In this document: positions 1-12,226 of the stretch, piece by piece
How positions within the stretch are numbered: the stretch's first letter is position 1
Layout of the letters: every line of letters begins with the position of its first letter
The notes under the pieces: model-generated
Told to the model about the DNA's origin: nothing
The model's input: the letters and a program-made list of their open reading frames with translations, nothing else
Databases searched by the model: none
Assembly (NCBI GenBank): GCA_014904845.1
Contig: MU119213.1
Location: 248,001-312,000, forward strand
Origin: Acephala macrosclerotiorum
Taxonomy: Eukaryota > Ascomycota > Leotiomycetes > Helotiales > Mollisiaceae
Length of the DNA: 64,000 nucleotides
Direction of reading: 5' to 3'
Made by a program: the position numbers and the translations under genes

Positions 1-619
1 AGGAAGACATGAGGGTCTTCCTTGGGTGTTAAATCAGATGAAGGAAGAGACAGGCCATGCAGAGGAAGAAAATAATCCTGACTGAAGATTAAAATGAATA
101 CATGGGAAATGGACCCGGTCTGCAAGCTTTTGGTTAAATGAGCTCCCTCTTCAAGTTGCAGTAAGTAATAGGTAAGGTCTTGAGGTTGCGCGAGGAAGAC
201 CGCCGCATTGATCACGACAACATTTTTAACATAGTGGAAGACCTTTGAGGGAAGGTGCAACCTAGGATCAATATGCTTTTATTCTCGTACCACTCCCCTA
301 ATAAACAGGAACGAGCATCTCATGATAAACTACACAAACATGAATCGAAACAATCGAACAATTTTACAAGAAACGAACACCTATTCGTAGATGTGTATAT
401 CAGCCATATCTTGTATGCAAGCCGCATAACCTGAATTGTATGAAAACATCATCACCGATCCATCAGGTCATAATATCAATATCCCATGTACCATTCACAT
501 CCAACGCCACCGATTCATACTCCACAAGAAAAATGACCCTCGCTAAACGCCAAATATAAACACGAAGGCAATTTATGCATATCGCTCCAATAACACCTTC
601 GTAATCGAATCACGGTTTC
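1..619. other. Intergenic, no gene seen
   Basis: No open frame or recognisable motif is supported here. It lies downstream of the minus-strand gene ending at 620 and probably holds its 3' UTR. The window edge cuts whatever lies further left. Confidence 0.5.
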
Positions 620-2676
620 TTACTTTCGGGCCTTCGGTCGAGCAAGCATATTAAGACGGCTCAAGCTGAGAACACCCTTCTTCTTTGCCGGGCTGGAAAG
701 TTGAGAGTTAGGAGTCTTGTTCTGAGACTGAAAATTTGGAGCCATGAGCATAGCACCTTCTGCAGCGGCCTTGTGCTTCTTAGGAGAACGCTCAGTCTCT
801 TCCTCGGTTTCATCATCGGAGTCTACGCGGCGACGCTTCTTGTTGGCCATACCATGAGGGACTGCTGGAAGCGGTTCCGTGTTCTCCTTGTTGCCAGATG
901 GGAAGCTACCAGGCATTGAATTGGGAAAGATGCTCTGGCGAACCTGGCGAACGCTGGATTGACCCGGAGAGGATCCGAAGCCTTCAGGCGAGACGCCGAA
1001 ACTTATAGTGTGATCGCTGCGGAACGTGAAGGTACCTGGTACGGACGGCGGGGCAGGAGGTTGAGATGTAGCTTGACGAGGCGGTTGGGGGAGACGACGA
1101 ACGCCAGCGAGTGACGGGTACTCGACTTCCTTCGTCTGCTTGCCAGGGTTGGAAAGACTTGCAACAGATGGGTAATGGACTTCCGCAGAGCCTGGTCGTG
1201 AGGAGTTCGCTTTAACGGTAGATGGCTTTGCACCAAGCTGTATTCTGGATGTGGAGCGAGGGATACCGGATTTCATGGGGGAAGGTGAGCTCTGAACCAT
1301 GGTGGCATGCTTGTTGGCCGTGTCCGGGGTGAAGTTGACATGCTTGCTTGCCTTAGTATCCCCTCTGCCGGGGGTCGTAGGGATTGAAGGAAGAGATTTT
1401 TCGAGGTTGGGTATGCTAGAGCTTCTAGAAAGCGTCGGGATGGAAGATGGCATCTGAGATGACTTCACACTCGAGCTTGGGCGTCGGAGTATTGATTTCA
1501 TACGGTCGAACTTGCTGGGACTGTGCAAGATAGATTTGGACTCAGACTTCGGTACGCCACTGAGATCATTTATAGTTGCAGATTTCGTAATGCCTCGGGG
1601 TGTTCCAATCAGGTTTGGCTTCGACGGAGATCTAGACAAAGTCGGGATTTGAGTAGCAGGCTTTTTGATACTTGCAGCTCGAGCCAACGAAGCTTGAGTG
1701 GGGGTAGAGATGACAGCGAGCATGCTTGCTTGTGATCGCGGGATGGGAGGAGTCGATGGCAGAGGTTTGTTGTCATGGCTAGAGACTGGTCGAGCAGATG
1801 AAGTGTCCGCAGCATGCTTCCGAGCACGCTTAGCTGGGGCAGTATTCTCCAGTCGCTCGGATTTAGTTACCTTCTCGCTGATTTGTTCATGCTTCTTGTT
1901 CGAGCCGTCCTCTCTCTCATCTAATTGTGCCTGTGACTGTGTTCGCTTGAGGCTAGTGGTGACAGGCGTGAAGCGTCCAGGTTGAGCTCTAAACGCGGAA
2001 GGGTGTCCAGCAATCGAGTCCATCTTCTTGAATTCTGCCATATGGATGTCACTGAAGCGGCCAACCTTGCCCTTTGGTTGCGCAATCTTTCGACCCTCGA
2101 TTCCGCCAGTAGATTCTCCTTCTCGACGCTTTTCCTCCTCTCGCTCAGCTGCTAGTTTAGCCTTGATACGCAGAGCCTCTTCACGCAGGTCATCCATCAT
2201 TCGCTGAGCCTCGGGGCCCAGTTGAGGACCAGGGCGAGCGAATCTGAAATCGAAGGTGGGGGATGAAATGCCTAACTTTGTAGGAGTCTGTTGTGTGAGA
2301 CCGGAGGGTTGGTCATTGCCGGCTGCTTTAATGTCTGTGAAGCCAAGTCGCAGACCGGAATCTGGTTCTTGTGTAGTGCTATGATGAGCCTTGCTAGGGT
2401 GCATTTCCTCTTGGGGTGGTTTGATACGGCTAGTAGTAGCTGGTGTTCGTGGAGCGAGAGGGGAGGAGGCAATGGCGTCAAGATTTGATTGAACACCATC
2501 GTTAGGGGTCTCATCGCGTTCGACGAGGGACTGGAGACGATTCGCAGCATAGTTGCGTGACTGGGTAGAGCAATTGGTTAATGGCGGTGACGCAACAAGT
2601 TGAGGAAATTGTTTACCTTCGCTGGAGTCGCAGAGCTACCTCGAAGTCTTGACGAGCGACGACGAGGAGGCGACAT
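620..2676 (-). CDS. Disordered basic Ser/Pro-rich protein, nuclear type
   Basis: Two exons are read, 2617-2676 and 620-2560, giving 666 residues. The ATG at 2676 is chosen because a 20-codon first exon (MSPPRRRSSRLRGSS...) ends at a GGTAAAC donor and rejoins the long frame in phase at a CAG acceptor; an internal Met at 2404 would drop a plausible arginine-rich N-terminus. The protein is mostly low complexity: repeated SIPTLSRS/SIPNL-type Ser-Pro stretches in the middle, a KHVNFTPDT segment, two related YPS(V/L)A segments, a TFTFRSDHTISFG block near residue 540, and a basic KKRRR plus acidic cluster near the C-terminus that resembles a nuclear localisation signal. Many SP/TP sites suggest proline-directed phosphorylation. 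I do not recognise the family. It is divergently transcribed from the bZIP gene about 2.4 kb away. Confidence 0.75.
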
Positions 2677-5062
2677 TGTGAAGGATTCTCGAGTTCGAGA
2701 TGCTCAGATGACAAGGGAGTAGGTAGCAAATAAGTGCAAGGTTTGCGGTCAATAATGGAAATCGTGTGTTGCTCCGAGCTCTGTTGACTTTGCTCTCGCT
2801 AAGTTGTTTACATATTGTGGTCGAACAGGCTAAGTCACGTGTAACCCACTATGCGCGTCAGAATGTCCTTGAGCTTGCCTTCCAAAGTTCCCAACATCAA
2901 CTTCCTCCAGAAATCAATGTCCCGGAATGTCAGGTACATTAGTATGGACCTCAAGCCGATGATATACAGCACGCCCAGAACTCCCAGTGTGTTTCTCGAA
3001 CAGTCGCATATAGTCAAGCCCGTAGTTTCGCAGGAAGTAGTTGACAGTAGAAACTATCGGAAAGTCGGACACAGGTACGTTCGTACAGGCCTCAAGCTGG
3101 GTTTAAAGGACCTCCAGGAATTCCGTGATAAAGCACTGGAACTGCATTTCGTACTCATATTGAAAGCACCTCCAATGTCAGGACACTAGCATGCCGCCAA
3201 GGTTTTCTGGGGACTTTTTCCACTGTCACCCTCGCATTCACAAGTGCATGACAGCCGTCAATCCCCACTTCCATGTGCAAGCAACCTACAAAGCCTGTTC
3301 AAGTGCGGTGCTTACTCTCGCCTCCTCCTTCTGCCGTAAGGGAGCAACTTCGCATTTCCAGGTATTATACTCTAGTCGCAACTCGAAACATGGAGGGGGA
3401 TCGTTCGAGGCGCATCCGTTCCAAGATCATGGGAGCATAAGGCGGTCAATCATGGATTCGTGGCTGCACTCCTCACTTACACAACACATCCAGCTGCGGG
3501 GAAGTTACCAATGGCCATGGATTTTGGCTTTCGACAACACTCACCATCTCCGCTACACGATGGGCATTGTGGCACTGAACGACAGAATGGAAAGATATCC
3601 AAAACTATCAACGACGACGATGCGATGAGGGCAGGGCTATGGCAATAAGATCTCTGCTACAGCCTTATACAAATGAGATGGTTGGACTTTCTTGAAGAGG
3701 ATTAAGTCCTCCGAGGAGAAACCGCATCCAAATCGTACATTAGTGCCGGCTAGGGGACCGGTTCGTCGTCAACTGCAATGTTCATTGGCTTTGACTCGGG
3801 TCGAATCCCCTACGATGAGGGGTCAAAGTCAAGCTCGAGCCTCAGCAGAATTTTTTTTGCCCGGTGGCCGCTCTGCCCGCAAGGTTGGAGAGATCATGCC
3901 GCATGCAGTATTTTCATCCACCCTTACAAAGCTCCATGAGAGGCGTCCGCCACGGCAGCCACAAAAGCGGGCAACTCCAATTAGGGCCCCTGGCAGATCG
4001 AGCTGTAATTGCTGGAAGGGCAGGTGATTCGGAGGTGCCCGCACAGGTTGGCCTTTGCGCAACTGTGCATCATCAGAGCATGGTTGTCTGACCAGGTCGG
4101 GGATCCGGACTCGAGGAGATTAATACGCCTGGCTAGGAGGAAAGAAGCAACACCTGACAAAAAAGGTTCCAATCGATCACATCCGTCAAGACCATGGCCG
4201 GGTCGAGGTGTAACCACCACTTATATGATCCAATACCAAGAAACAGGCAGCCGTGAAAAGTTTTTCTTCGCACGAAGCACTTGGTGGATCTGCGACCTCG
4301 ACCTTCCTTTCTCGCTCGCTTCACACAGCGCAGTGCTCACTCCAGCGGGCGAGGTCGAGCGATGTCTGGGATAGAGTGGGCCATGGAAGCCGTAGAAGCA
4401 ATGGAAGCAAATCGATTTTGTGGAGGGGCCAATCATGTCTGACACCTGTTCGAGGCTTTGGCACGTGTGGTCCTTCTTATGACCATTTTGGGATTGGTGG
4501 TACTTTTAAAATCAGTGACGCCTTCGGATTTATCCCAGATGAATCCTAGTTGGCCCATCTGAGCCATCTGAGCCATCTGAGCCATCTGAGCCATCTGAGC
4601 CATCCTCGCAAAAACCGCTAGCTGCATCGGCTGCCGATGTCCCTCCAGTCCAGCGAGCCGGCTCCAGTGTCCCACTCCAAGCTGAAGATTCTGCAAAATT
4701 CAAATACCACTCGCTGTACGCCTTCTTTTAAATCTTTTTACGTATCCAATTCCCAATTTCATTACACACTTTCTTCCACCTTACTCTATCTCTCTGTCTT
4801 CATATCAGCCTCGATCGTCGTGCCTAGGCCGTATTCCAGCAGTTCGGTTCTTGGGTCCCAGTCAGACGCAAGCTAGGCTGATTGATATCGGATAATCGCC
4901 ACATACGTCTAAGAAGCCACAACCCAAAACACAGCTTGCTTCGCATCTGCAAATCATTAGTTGTCATAGTGGCCGTGCAGTTCAAGGGAGATTCCCGCGG
5001 TGTTGGGGTAGCTGGAGTGGGGCAGCAAAACTTGACAAAGAAAATCTTCTATCTGGAAGGAA
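2677..5062. promoter_or_regulatory. Divergent intergenic region of 2.4 kb
   Basis: This separates the minus-strand gene starting at 2676 from the bZIP gene starting at 5063, so it should hold both promoters and leaders. A CACGTG E-box inside TCACGTG lies at 2836-2841, about 160 bp upstream of the minus-strand ATG. A 9-bp tandem repeat lies at 4560-4604. The short frames here have no coding character that I trust. Confidence 0.5.
4560..4604. repeat. 9-bp tandem repeat, five copies
   Basis: TGAGCCATC is repeated five times without a mismatch, preceded by a partial unit (CCCATC). It lies about 460 bp upstream of the bZIP start codon, in the presumed promoter or 5' leader. The 9-bp period is a multiple of three, but no supported gene covers it. 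Confidence 0.95.
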
Positions 5063-6494
5063 ATGGCCGATAATATGTCTATTGACAAGAAAGAGGCCAA
5101 TAGAGATTCCGAGGACCGAGAGGACTCCATGGAAATCAACTCACCCACCCCCGAAGCTGAGACTGGAGCTCCTCAAGAAAATGCAACACAGCAAAAGAGG
5201 AAGGGCGGACGCAAGCCAGTGTGTTACTCTGTTGCCGAAACCTACCTATTCATACTCGTACTAATACTATCCATAGATATATGCTACTTCTGAGGAACGC
5301 AAACAACGTAACCGTCAAGCGCAAGCCGCGTTTAGGGAACGTCGTACCGAGTATATTAAGCAGTTAGAAGAAACTATCCGAGTTCATGAGACCAATTTGC
5401 ACAACCTACAGACTGCTCATAGGAGCGCCGCCGATGAATGTCTTATGCTGAGATACAAAAACTCCCTTCTAGAGCGGATCCTCTTGGAGAAAGGTAAGCA
5501 CCCACTCTCTTCTTACATTGGTCGTCTCTTATCAACTTTAGGTATCGATGTGCAAGCGGAGTTGCGAGCAAAGACTGGAAGTCCTCATCTGGGCCCAACG
5601 CACATGCCTCAGAATATGGCACAACCGACAGTCCAGCGAGCTATCATGAACAGACATCATCAAGCAAGGCGGTCAAATTCGAGTATTGCGCCCAAGCTCG
5701 AGCCCGGCGCTTCTCACCAGTCTCCACAATCTCGGCCAACACCGTCATCGCATGCCTCCTCGCCTACTTCCAATTCTCCAGGCTTTCACAACCCAGGAGT
5801 GATGACACCACCGGCTTCCGACGCCATGCAATTTCAGCAACAGCAACGACTCCAAGCCGCCAAATCGCAACCAGTCCACGGGATGCAAGGGAATCCTGCA
5901 ATAATGGGAAACCCTGGGGGAGTTGTGAACCCCATGGGTCAGAAAGTACAAGGAAGCAGTGGGACTGGTGGTACGGGAAGCACTCCGGTAGCTGCTGCGT
6001 ACTATCCGTCCCCTACCTTTCAGAATCACATTGTGAGTTCTCCAACACTCTACTTAGGTACGTAACTGACAATCCTCAGGAGCAACTCGGCAAGCTGTCC
6101 CGTCCCCTCTTCTTTTCTTTATATAGAGCTATGTTCGTCCTAGATTGATTCCGTGAGTACAGAACAGGAGTACGATGCACAAGCCGACATGGTCGACGAC
6201 CAAGATGCAGCCGACTCGGGGCCAGGCCCATACCCGCAACCGATTCCTCAGACACAACACCAACTCAACCCTCAACAAATTCCCAACCCACACCAACAGC
6301 AACAACAGCAACAACCACTTAGTCAACAAGGCCAGAATCAAGGCATGCAGATAGGGGAGAACGCTCAAGGATACAGTTCCATGACACAGCTTCTAGATCC
6401 ATATGACCCAATGCTCGATATGGATCCATTCGGGCTTTCTGCATCGATGCAGTTTCCGTCATCCTTTTCCTTTGATACCAGTTCGATGCGATGA
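5063..6494 (+). CDS. Yap/AP-1-like bZIP transcription factor
   Basis: The proposed exons are 5063-5218, 5277-5493, 5542-6032, 6080-6089 and 6163-6494, giving 401 residues. An acidic N-terminus leads into a basic region at about residues 53-75 with NRQAQAAFRERR. This matches the fungal Yap form of the bZIP motif (N..AQ..FR), and a leucine zipper follows. The C-terminal third is rich in Pro, Gln and Ser, with a poly-Gln run near residue 335, typical of activation domains. Yap factors regulate stress or metabolic genes, but the exact orthologue is not identified. The first three exons are well supported. The join to the last exon needs a 10-nt exon and an intron with a GC donor (GCAAGC...ACAG); this gives the in-frame junction ...NHIEQLEQEYDAQAD. 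Retaining that intron would end the protein 26 codons into it, after ...MFVLD. Confidence 0.85.
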
Positions 6495-7703
6495 AAGAAA
6501 TTGATACCCATGGGTTAAGGAAAAGTTATCTGGAGAATTGGGGCGTTCATATCGCATTTGCAAAGGAAGGGAGGGCTATCTCTATGCATGGACCGGCGTT
6601 CATATATTGCTTGGAGATGAAAGGAAGGGTCCTACGGCTTTCTTGGACTTCGAGCTTTCGGGAATTGCCCCACGCTTGAAGTGGTGTCAAGGCTGGAGCA
6701 GGTCAGAGACAAGTCCCGGAATTCAAGGACTTGCCATGCTCTTATGTATATGTTACAAGAACCAGACTTTATGATTGGAGGTAAATTATGAGCCAGAGCC
6801 GGTGGCCTACCTGTACATATCTCTTCAAGAGAAATCAGTTTTACTGGTCACTTAACAGCAGCCATATAATGGCAATCAAGTCGTTCTGAAGCAGGGAGAC
6901 AGTTGTTCTAACCTTCTTATGCTATTGCTTAACATCTACGAACTCTCCATGGTTGAAATGGGACGTCTGAACTCTGCTTCACCAGCAATCGCCATGTTCA
7001 TAAGTTTGACCGTGCCTGACAGCCTTGCCAAGTAGTCAAGTTCCTCATGAAGCCACATTCAATGGACTTCCACGCATTGTAAGAAACCTCTCACCATTCA
7101 CTCACTGGAAGAACTAAAGGGTTTGGAACATTTCGACTGCCCAAAGGTTGTAAATATGGTCCAAAAACTGGTCTGGCACACGGACAAACTTCTGAACATT
7201 AGCAAGTTCTATTCTCAGCCATCTCGGGTTTCCCCTGGTCCACACTTTCAAAAGGGGTAGCGGGGCCTTCCTAGGCCTCACGCTTTTATCTAACTCGTGA
7301 GGTAGCGACGCGACCACAAAATGCACCTATCACGATCACGATATGTCGAAGGCGAAGAGGTTACCGAACAATGCAATGTTCAGATGTTGAAAGTCGTAGA
7401 AAGACCTTGATTCACTCATTGATACCTGAACAAACATGAAGCTAGCCCTAATCGTCAAAACACACAAATGATAATTTGGACCTCGTCTAAATTACGCTAG
7501 CGCCGTTGTCGTCTGTCAAAAATTGAAACGGACCTCAAGCTTCCTGCGAGACTCAAACCTCTTCAACCAGACCTCTATCGCACCTCTCGAGAGACAGCTT
7601 CCTAGTTCGTAGGAACCTGTCCATCTCGATCTTTTTCTTCCCCAATCCGAATTGTTCCCTCGATAGCAAGGCCTTCTTCGGAGGCACTTCAAAGGTGGAC
7701 AAG
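6495..7703. other. Intergenic; CT-rich leader at right end
   Basis: No gene is supported. The last 150 bases before the Stm1-like ATG (about 7550-7690) are rich in CT runs and CTCG blocks, as is common upstream of strongly expressed fungal translation genes. The left part is probably the bZIP 3' UTR. Confidence 0.45.
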
Positions 7704-9060
7704 ATGTCGGCAGTCGCCTCGAAGGTGAGCATTAAAATTTCCTCAAGACATCAAAAGATCATGCGCAGATCGCTTCGAGACAATTCTATTTGCTATTTTA
7801 GACACAATTGCTAATTCTTCTCGATCTAGAATCTTTACGAGCTTCTCGGTATGACGAAACCTGTCCCAATCAACACTGTGGCAGACAACGCGACTGACGA
7901 AAATAACGAATAGGCAATGATCACGATGAAGACTCTGACAAGGAGCCCGAGCCACCTGTAAAAGTCATTGATAAGACTCCCGCCAGGACAATCAAGCGCA
8001 ATGCTCCCGGAGACGCTCCTGCTTCGAAGGCTCCTGCAGCATCTGCAGGCCGAGGTGTCGGTCGTCGTGGAGGAATCGGCGGCAACGAAGGAGGTCAGTT
8101 AATTCACAAGCACAAGCACGAACACAGTCGAAATCCTGCTAGGCAATTCTTGTCATCACGCGATCATATTTAAGCATTGGCTAACCTGTTTCCACGTTCA
8201 GCTTTCCGTGACCGCAATGCTGGCAGCGCGAACAACCGAACCAAGCCAACCGAAGATGGTGTTCAACAAGACCGACCACCCCGTGCCCAAGGAACCTATG
8301 ACGGACGTGGACGTGGGCGCGGAGGACGTGGTGGCAACTTTGATCGACACAGCCGGAGTGTTGGAGGGTGAGCATTTTCTACGAATTCGCACACAAACTT
8401 TATTCTAACCTTCACAGTGAATCTGAGAAGCAAGCAGCTCACGGATGGGGTGCCACCGAAGGAGGTGCCGAACTCGCTGATGAAGTAGCTGGCGAGGCTA
8501 TTGCTAAGGCCGATGAGAAGGAGGCTTTGACTGGTGACGGAGAGGCCGCCCCAGCTGTAGAAGTCGCCGAGCCTGAGCCCGAGGACAACAACATTTCCTA
8601 CGCCGATTACCTCGCTCAACAAGCTGAGAAGAAGTTGGCTCTTGGTACCGGTATCCCTGAGCCCCGCAAGCCAAACGAGGGCAGCAAGCAAGACAAGAAA
8701 TGGGCAAATGCTAAGGCTATCGCCAAGGATGAGGAAGAAGACTTCGTTGCTGGATCCGGTGGCAAGGCCAAGCGTGAGCGTGAGCGCAAGCAAAAGCAAG
8801 TCGTTGAGATCGACCATGGTTTCGTTGAGCCCCCTGAGCGTGGTGGTGGACGTGGCGGATTCCGTGGCCGCGGTGAGGGAGGACGTGGACGTGGTGGCCG
8901 TGGTGAATTCCGAGGCGACCGAGGCAACCGACGTGGACGTGGTGATGGATCTTTCCCATCAAGAGGTGAAGGCCGTGGCCCTCCTCGAGGTCCTCCACGT
9001 GGTGGTGCTGCTTCTCTCAACACTGAGGACCAGAGCGCTTTCCCAAGCCTGGGGTCATAG
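7704..9060 (+). CDS. STM1: Stm1/SERBP1-family ribosome-associated RGG protein
   Basis: Five exons (7704-7724, 7830-7848, 7914-8093, 8202-8367, 8418-9060) give 342 residues. The first two exons are only 21 and 19 nt long, but they are needed to build MSAVASKNLYELLGND, the typical Stm1 N-terminus. The middle carries the HABP4/PAI-RBP1 signature (RHSRSVGGESEKQAAHGWG, residues about 125-143). Residues from about 280 onward are a long run of RGG/RGRG repeats, expected to bind RNA and to be arginine-methylated. Family members sit in the mRNA channel of idle 80S ribosomes and help preserve or reactivate them. Every junction has GT-AG signals and closes the frame. The CT-rich leader fits a highly expressed translation gene. 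The long frames on the opposite strand are shadows of the GC-biased RGG repeat. Confidence 0.93.
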
Positions 9061-10840
9061 ACTCGTCAGCCAAAAGTCTCCAAAAGATCTTCATAGTGGT
9101 GTGAACTCTTTACGATAACCCCCTTACGAACGAACGATCTCGAGCAAAAAATTTGTTGTGTGCGTGCAAAGTGCGTGGATTCTTTGAATTGAATGGAACG
9201 AAACGAAAAGGGCCAAAGTATACGGTGGTTGAGTGTTTATTCTATCAATCATGCAAAAGCATATGGGATGATGACTCTGGACTCGTGCCTTCGGAGGGCA
9301 TTGCAAGCATCGGCTGACCTTGCGGTGGGGATATTTGATTCTTCGTCGTCTTGGGGCAGACACTCGCATTTGCTTGTAACGGTAGACTCAAAACTCTTTC
9401 CAGTGCGGTAATTGAAAATTTGCTTTCTTCTATAACCTTGTGATAGGCAGTGCCTGTTGCTTGAGTAGAATTATCATACCTTGTCGATGCGTGAATATCT
9501 AAGATGATCTTCACGGACGTGATACTGTGCTTGAACCCTGAGAATTAGCCTGCTCTTGTGCTTCGTGGAAGTTGAGATGCATAAGCTACTTAAGCTCAGT
9601 GTTTGATTTGATCGCAAAGATCCTGAGCTAATAGCTGGATCATCGCTGTAGTCTGTCTTGCTGATTTGCCTCTTCCTGCTTGACTTGATGACCATTGCTA
9701 GCCTTGAGGTGGAATATAGGAGGAGCCTCAATTGCTATTACAAAGGCCCTGCTTCACCAGACAAGCGTCGAAGCTATGTCTTTGTGGGCCCTGTTTGTGA
9801 TGCGAGCTCGCGGTGTTAGAGAACAGCGGCACATCAAATCCAAGCAGTGAGGAACATTTGAGGGTATTCTTCGAATCCAGACTTTTACGAATTATTATTG
9901 AGCAAGCCAGATTTCGCGTCTTCGTCAAGCCGTTCCGGAACTTCATTATGAAGTGCTTCATGTTCTGGGACATTGTATGACATTCATTCATCTTGCCAGC
10001 TCTCGAAAATCTGTGTGCCGCTTTTACGCGATATCGCGAGACTGTTTGGACCGTTGCGATCAAAGTCGATCACGTCTGCGGATCAAAGGTGAGATTCAGC
10101 TACTGAGATGCCTGATGTACCAGAAGGCTTGGGATACTCAAAGTTACAGTATATCTCCTCCTCCATCACAGTCATCATGCAAAGGAAACTCAAAGAGTGT
10201 GGTGCGGCGAGTGTGATGACGAAGGAAGATTGCACCAGAAGTTCGAGGGTTTTCGGGACCACGCAAGTGAGGTCGCGACATTGTGCGCACTGTTCTTTTT
10301 TTAGCCCAGCTTATTGCACTAGAATGTCTGGTATATTCAAGAGCCGATGCTAGTTTGATTTGAGCTAGATTCCCTCACTCCAATATGGTCACACTTGTGG
10401 TTGGGCCGTTAAAAACGCGTTTCAAGGTCATAAAGCAGTGCCCAGCTACTCCTCCTTCCATGCCGCGTTTTACAGCTCTTTCAAGGAAGCTGAACAGAAC
10501 GAGGTCGAGTTATTTTCGGATGGTGACTAGGAGACATCGAAAGACTCCACTTCCGCGAAGGATTGGCTGAAATAAAAATCTAAATCGTAGGTAGGTATGC
10601 AGCCAGCCAGAGTCTTGCTCAATGTCCCTCTGATTCTGACAACATTAGATATCTGAGACTATGCAGCCTTCTAGTATGGGTGTCCTGGCTCTCAACATAG
10701 GTCAGAAGTCCAAAACGAAGGTTATTGAGTACCTTCCCAACTAGGATCAGGGTACGTAGGCGCGAGAAGGATTCCGAGCAACCAGTATGGCAGATTGCGA
10801 TGTATTTGCTAAATGAATTCGATTCATACCTGAGGCATAG
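9061..10840. other. Intergenic, no gene seen
   Basis: This 1.8-kb stretch follows the Stm1-like gene. Short frames occur on both strands, but none has splice support or recognisable sequence. An upstream exon of the decayed BTB gene may lie at its right edge: LLNEFDSYLRHRSP reads in a shifted frame near 10806-10847. Confidence 0.4.
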
Positions 10841-11527
10841 GTCGCCTTGACTGTCGGCGATTCGAGATCTCGCATCGTCTGCCACAAGCATTTGCTCGGA
10901 TACTACTCGGATTACTTCAATGGCATGCTCTATGGAAGTCTCGCGGAATCGAAGCAAGCTGAGGTTGAACTTCCTGACGATGATCCAGAGAGTATCAGAG
11001 CATTCGTAAATTGAATTTGCACCGATAACATCCTTTCTTGCCATCAACACGTTGGCGACCCTCGTATGACAGACTTTGGACAAGTCTTCGCTCCCGCCGA
11101 GGTTCCTGAGCGATTGTGGGTCCTTGGAAACAAACCGCTTGCAGCGGACTTCACAAACGATTGTATGCTCCTCGTAATGCGGAGATAACGAAAACACCAC
11201 CTCGATGCCCATACTGCAGCTTACGTTTATGACAACACTGCTCTGGAGTTCAACTTGAGGTTGTTTATCAGAGACCTCATTGTTGTGGAAGGGCCTTTCA
11301 GCAAAGAAGTACGTCCACATATCAATGTCGATGACTAGGTCGTACTTTTGGCTAAAGGTGGAGACCTCATCGAGGATTGTATTCTTCAAGGTTTCTCTAA
11401 CTGGAAGGAGGGCGACGCATCATACAGGCAAGCAAATCGAGACCAATATTTAGAACCAGTAAAGATCCTTTCTGTCTCGGATTGGCTCAAAGGCAAAAGC
11501 AATGCCCATGTCCGACCCAGAGAATGA
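10841..11527 (+). pseudogene. Decayed BTB/POZ-domain gene
   Basis: One plus-strand frame from 10841 to a final TGA at 11525-11527 reads as a BTB/POZ protein: a core with IVCHKHLLGYYSDYFNGML and VELPDDDPESIRAFVN, then ERLWVLGNKPLAADF, AYVYDNTA, LLAKGGDLIEDC and a terminal VSDWLKGKS. These blocks occur in the same order as in the intact gene at 12310-13268 (CHKILLSFYSRFFNGAL, EKVWIFGDK, EYVFANTAP, IAKGGDLVVDC, VDDWLKKHS). Three stops interrupt the frame: TGA at 11012, TAA at 11186 and TAG at 11336. The first and third fall where the intact copy has Trp. No intron with usable signals removes them in frame. An N-terminal piece may lie just upstream in another frame. It is most likely a degenerated tandem duplicate; sequencing error at three sites is unlikely. 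Confidence 0.8.
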
Positions 11528-12226
11528 CAATAGAAAGGGTAGACTGAGACTACCTGAAGATTGAGGGCGGCATGGCCTGCTTCCATCTCTAGGTAATTCA
11601 CTTCTAAATTGCTCTCCCTTGACCAGGACTTTGTCATCACAATACCAAAACACATTCCATCATCACCTCCATTTTCACACTCGTGATTCTGTACGATTGT
11701 GAATATTAAAGCCATCAATAACTTCCAGAAGCTACGAGTGCAAGAAGGACTTCGAGAGCTGAAGCAGTCCCATGAGATAAGATGCCACATGGATCGTGAG
11801 TCTAGGAACCTTCGCAAAAGTTCCAAAGCTTCTACCTGCATTTTTCTCCTCTAATTTCGTTACTGCTGAAGTTGAGTCTGAGACACTGTTCACGCAAATT
11901 CCATGTTTGTGATGACTAGCTCGTGCATTATGCTGGTCAGCATGTCTCGGGTATGGACGTTAAGAATCGTCCAGTTCCCAAGACTCAGATGCTGCAAGAA
12001 GCGCTTGATCGCATGATTTGAAACATCGAAAGGAGTGCTTGATCGCATGATTTGAAACATCGAAAGGAGTGCTTGCAGCATGGTAGTTCCTGCTTCCAGA
12101 ACCTAGCAGAGAAGTTTCTCCTCGCTTTATATCAGCCTGTGTGGCACCAGATCTCTTTTTTCGTCCTAGAAGTTTCTCACATAAGCTCTCGCCAACTGAA
12201 TCAACATCAACATTCAGAGCATTGAA
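11528..12226. other. Spacer between BTB pseudogene and BTB gene
   Basis: No gene is supported. It contains a 34-bp tandem duplication (12003-12070). Its right end should hold the promoter and leader of the intact BTB gene. Confidence 0.4.
12003..12070. repeat. 34-bp perfect tandem duplication
   Basis: A 34-bp unit starting GCTTGATCGCATGATTTGAA occupies 12003-12036 and is repeated without change at 12037-12070. A further GCTT follows. The perfect match implies a recent slip or duplication. Confidence 0.95.

Noticed and set aside
3798..3810. tRNA T-loop-like GGGTCGAATCCCC
   Set aside because: No matching acceptor, D or anticodon arms could be folded around it.
8616..9023. Pro/Arg-rich minus-strand frame opposite the Stm1 RGG tail
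   Set aside because: It is the reverse complement of RGG codons, with no independent support.
10619..11389. Long minus-strand frame (256 codons) opposite the BTB pseudogene
   Set aside because: The plus strand in the same place reads as a BTB protein aligned block by block with the intact neighbour. The minus frame has no known motif and is a shadow.
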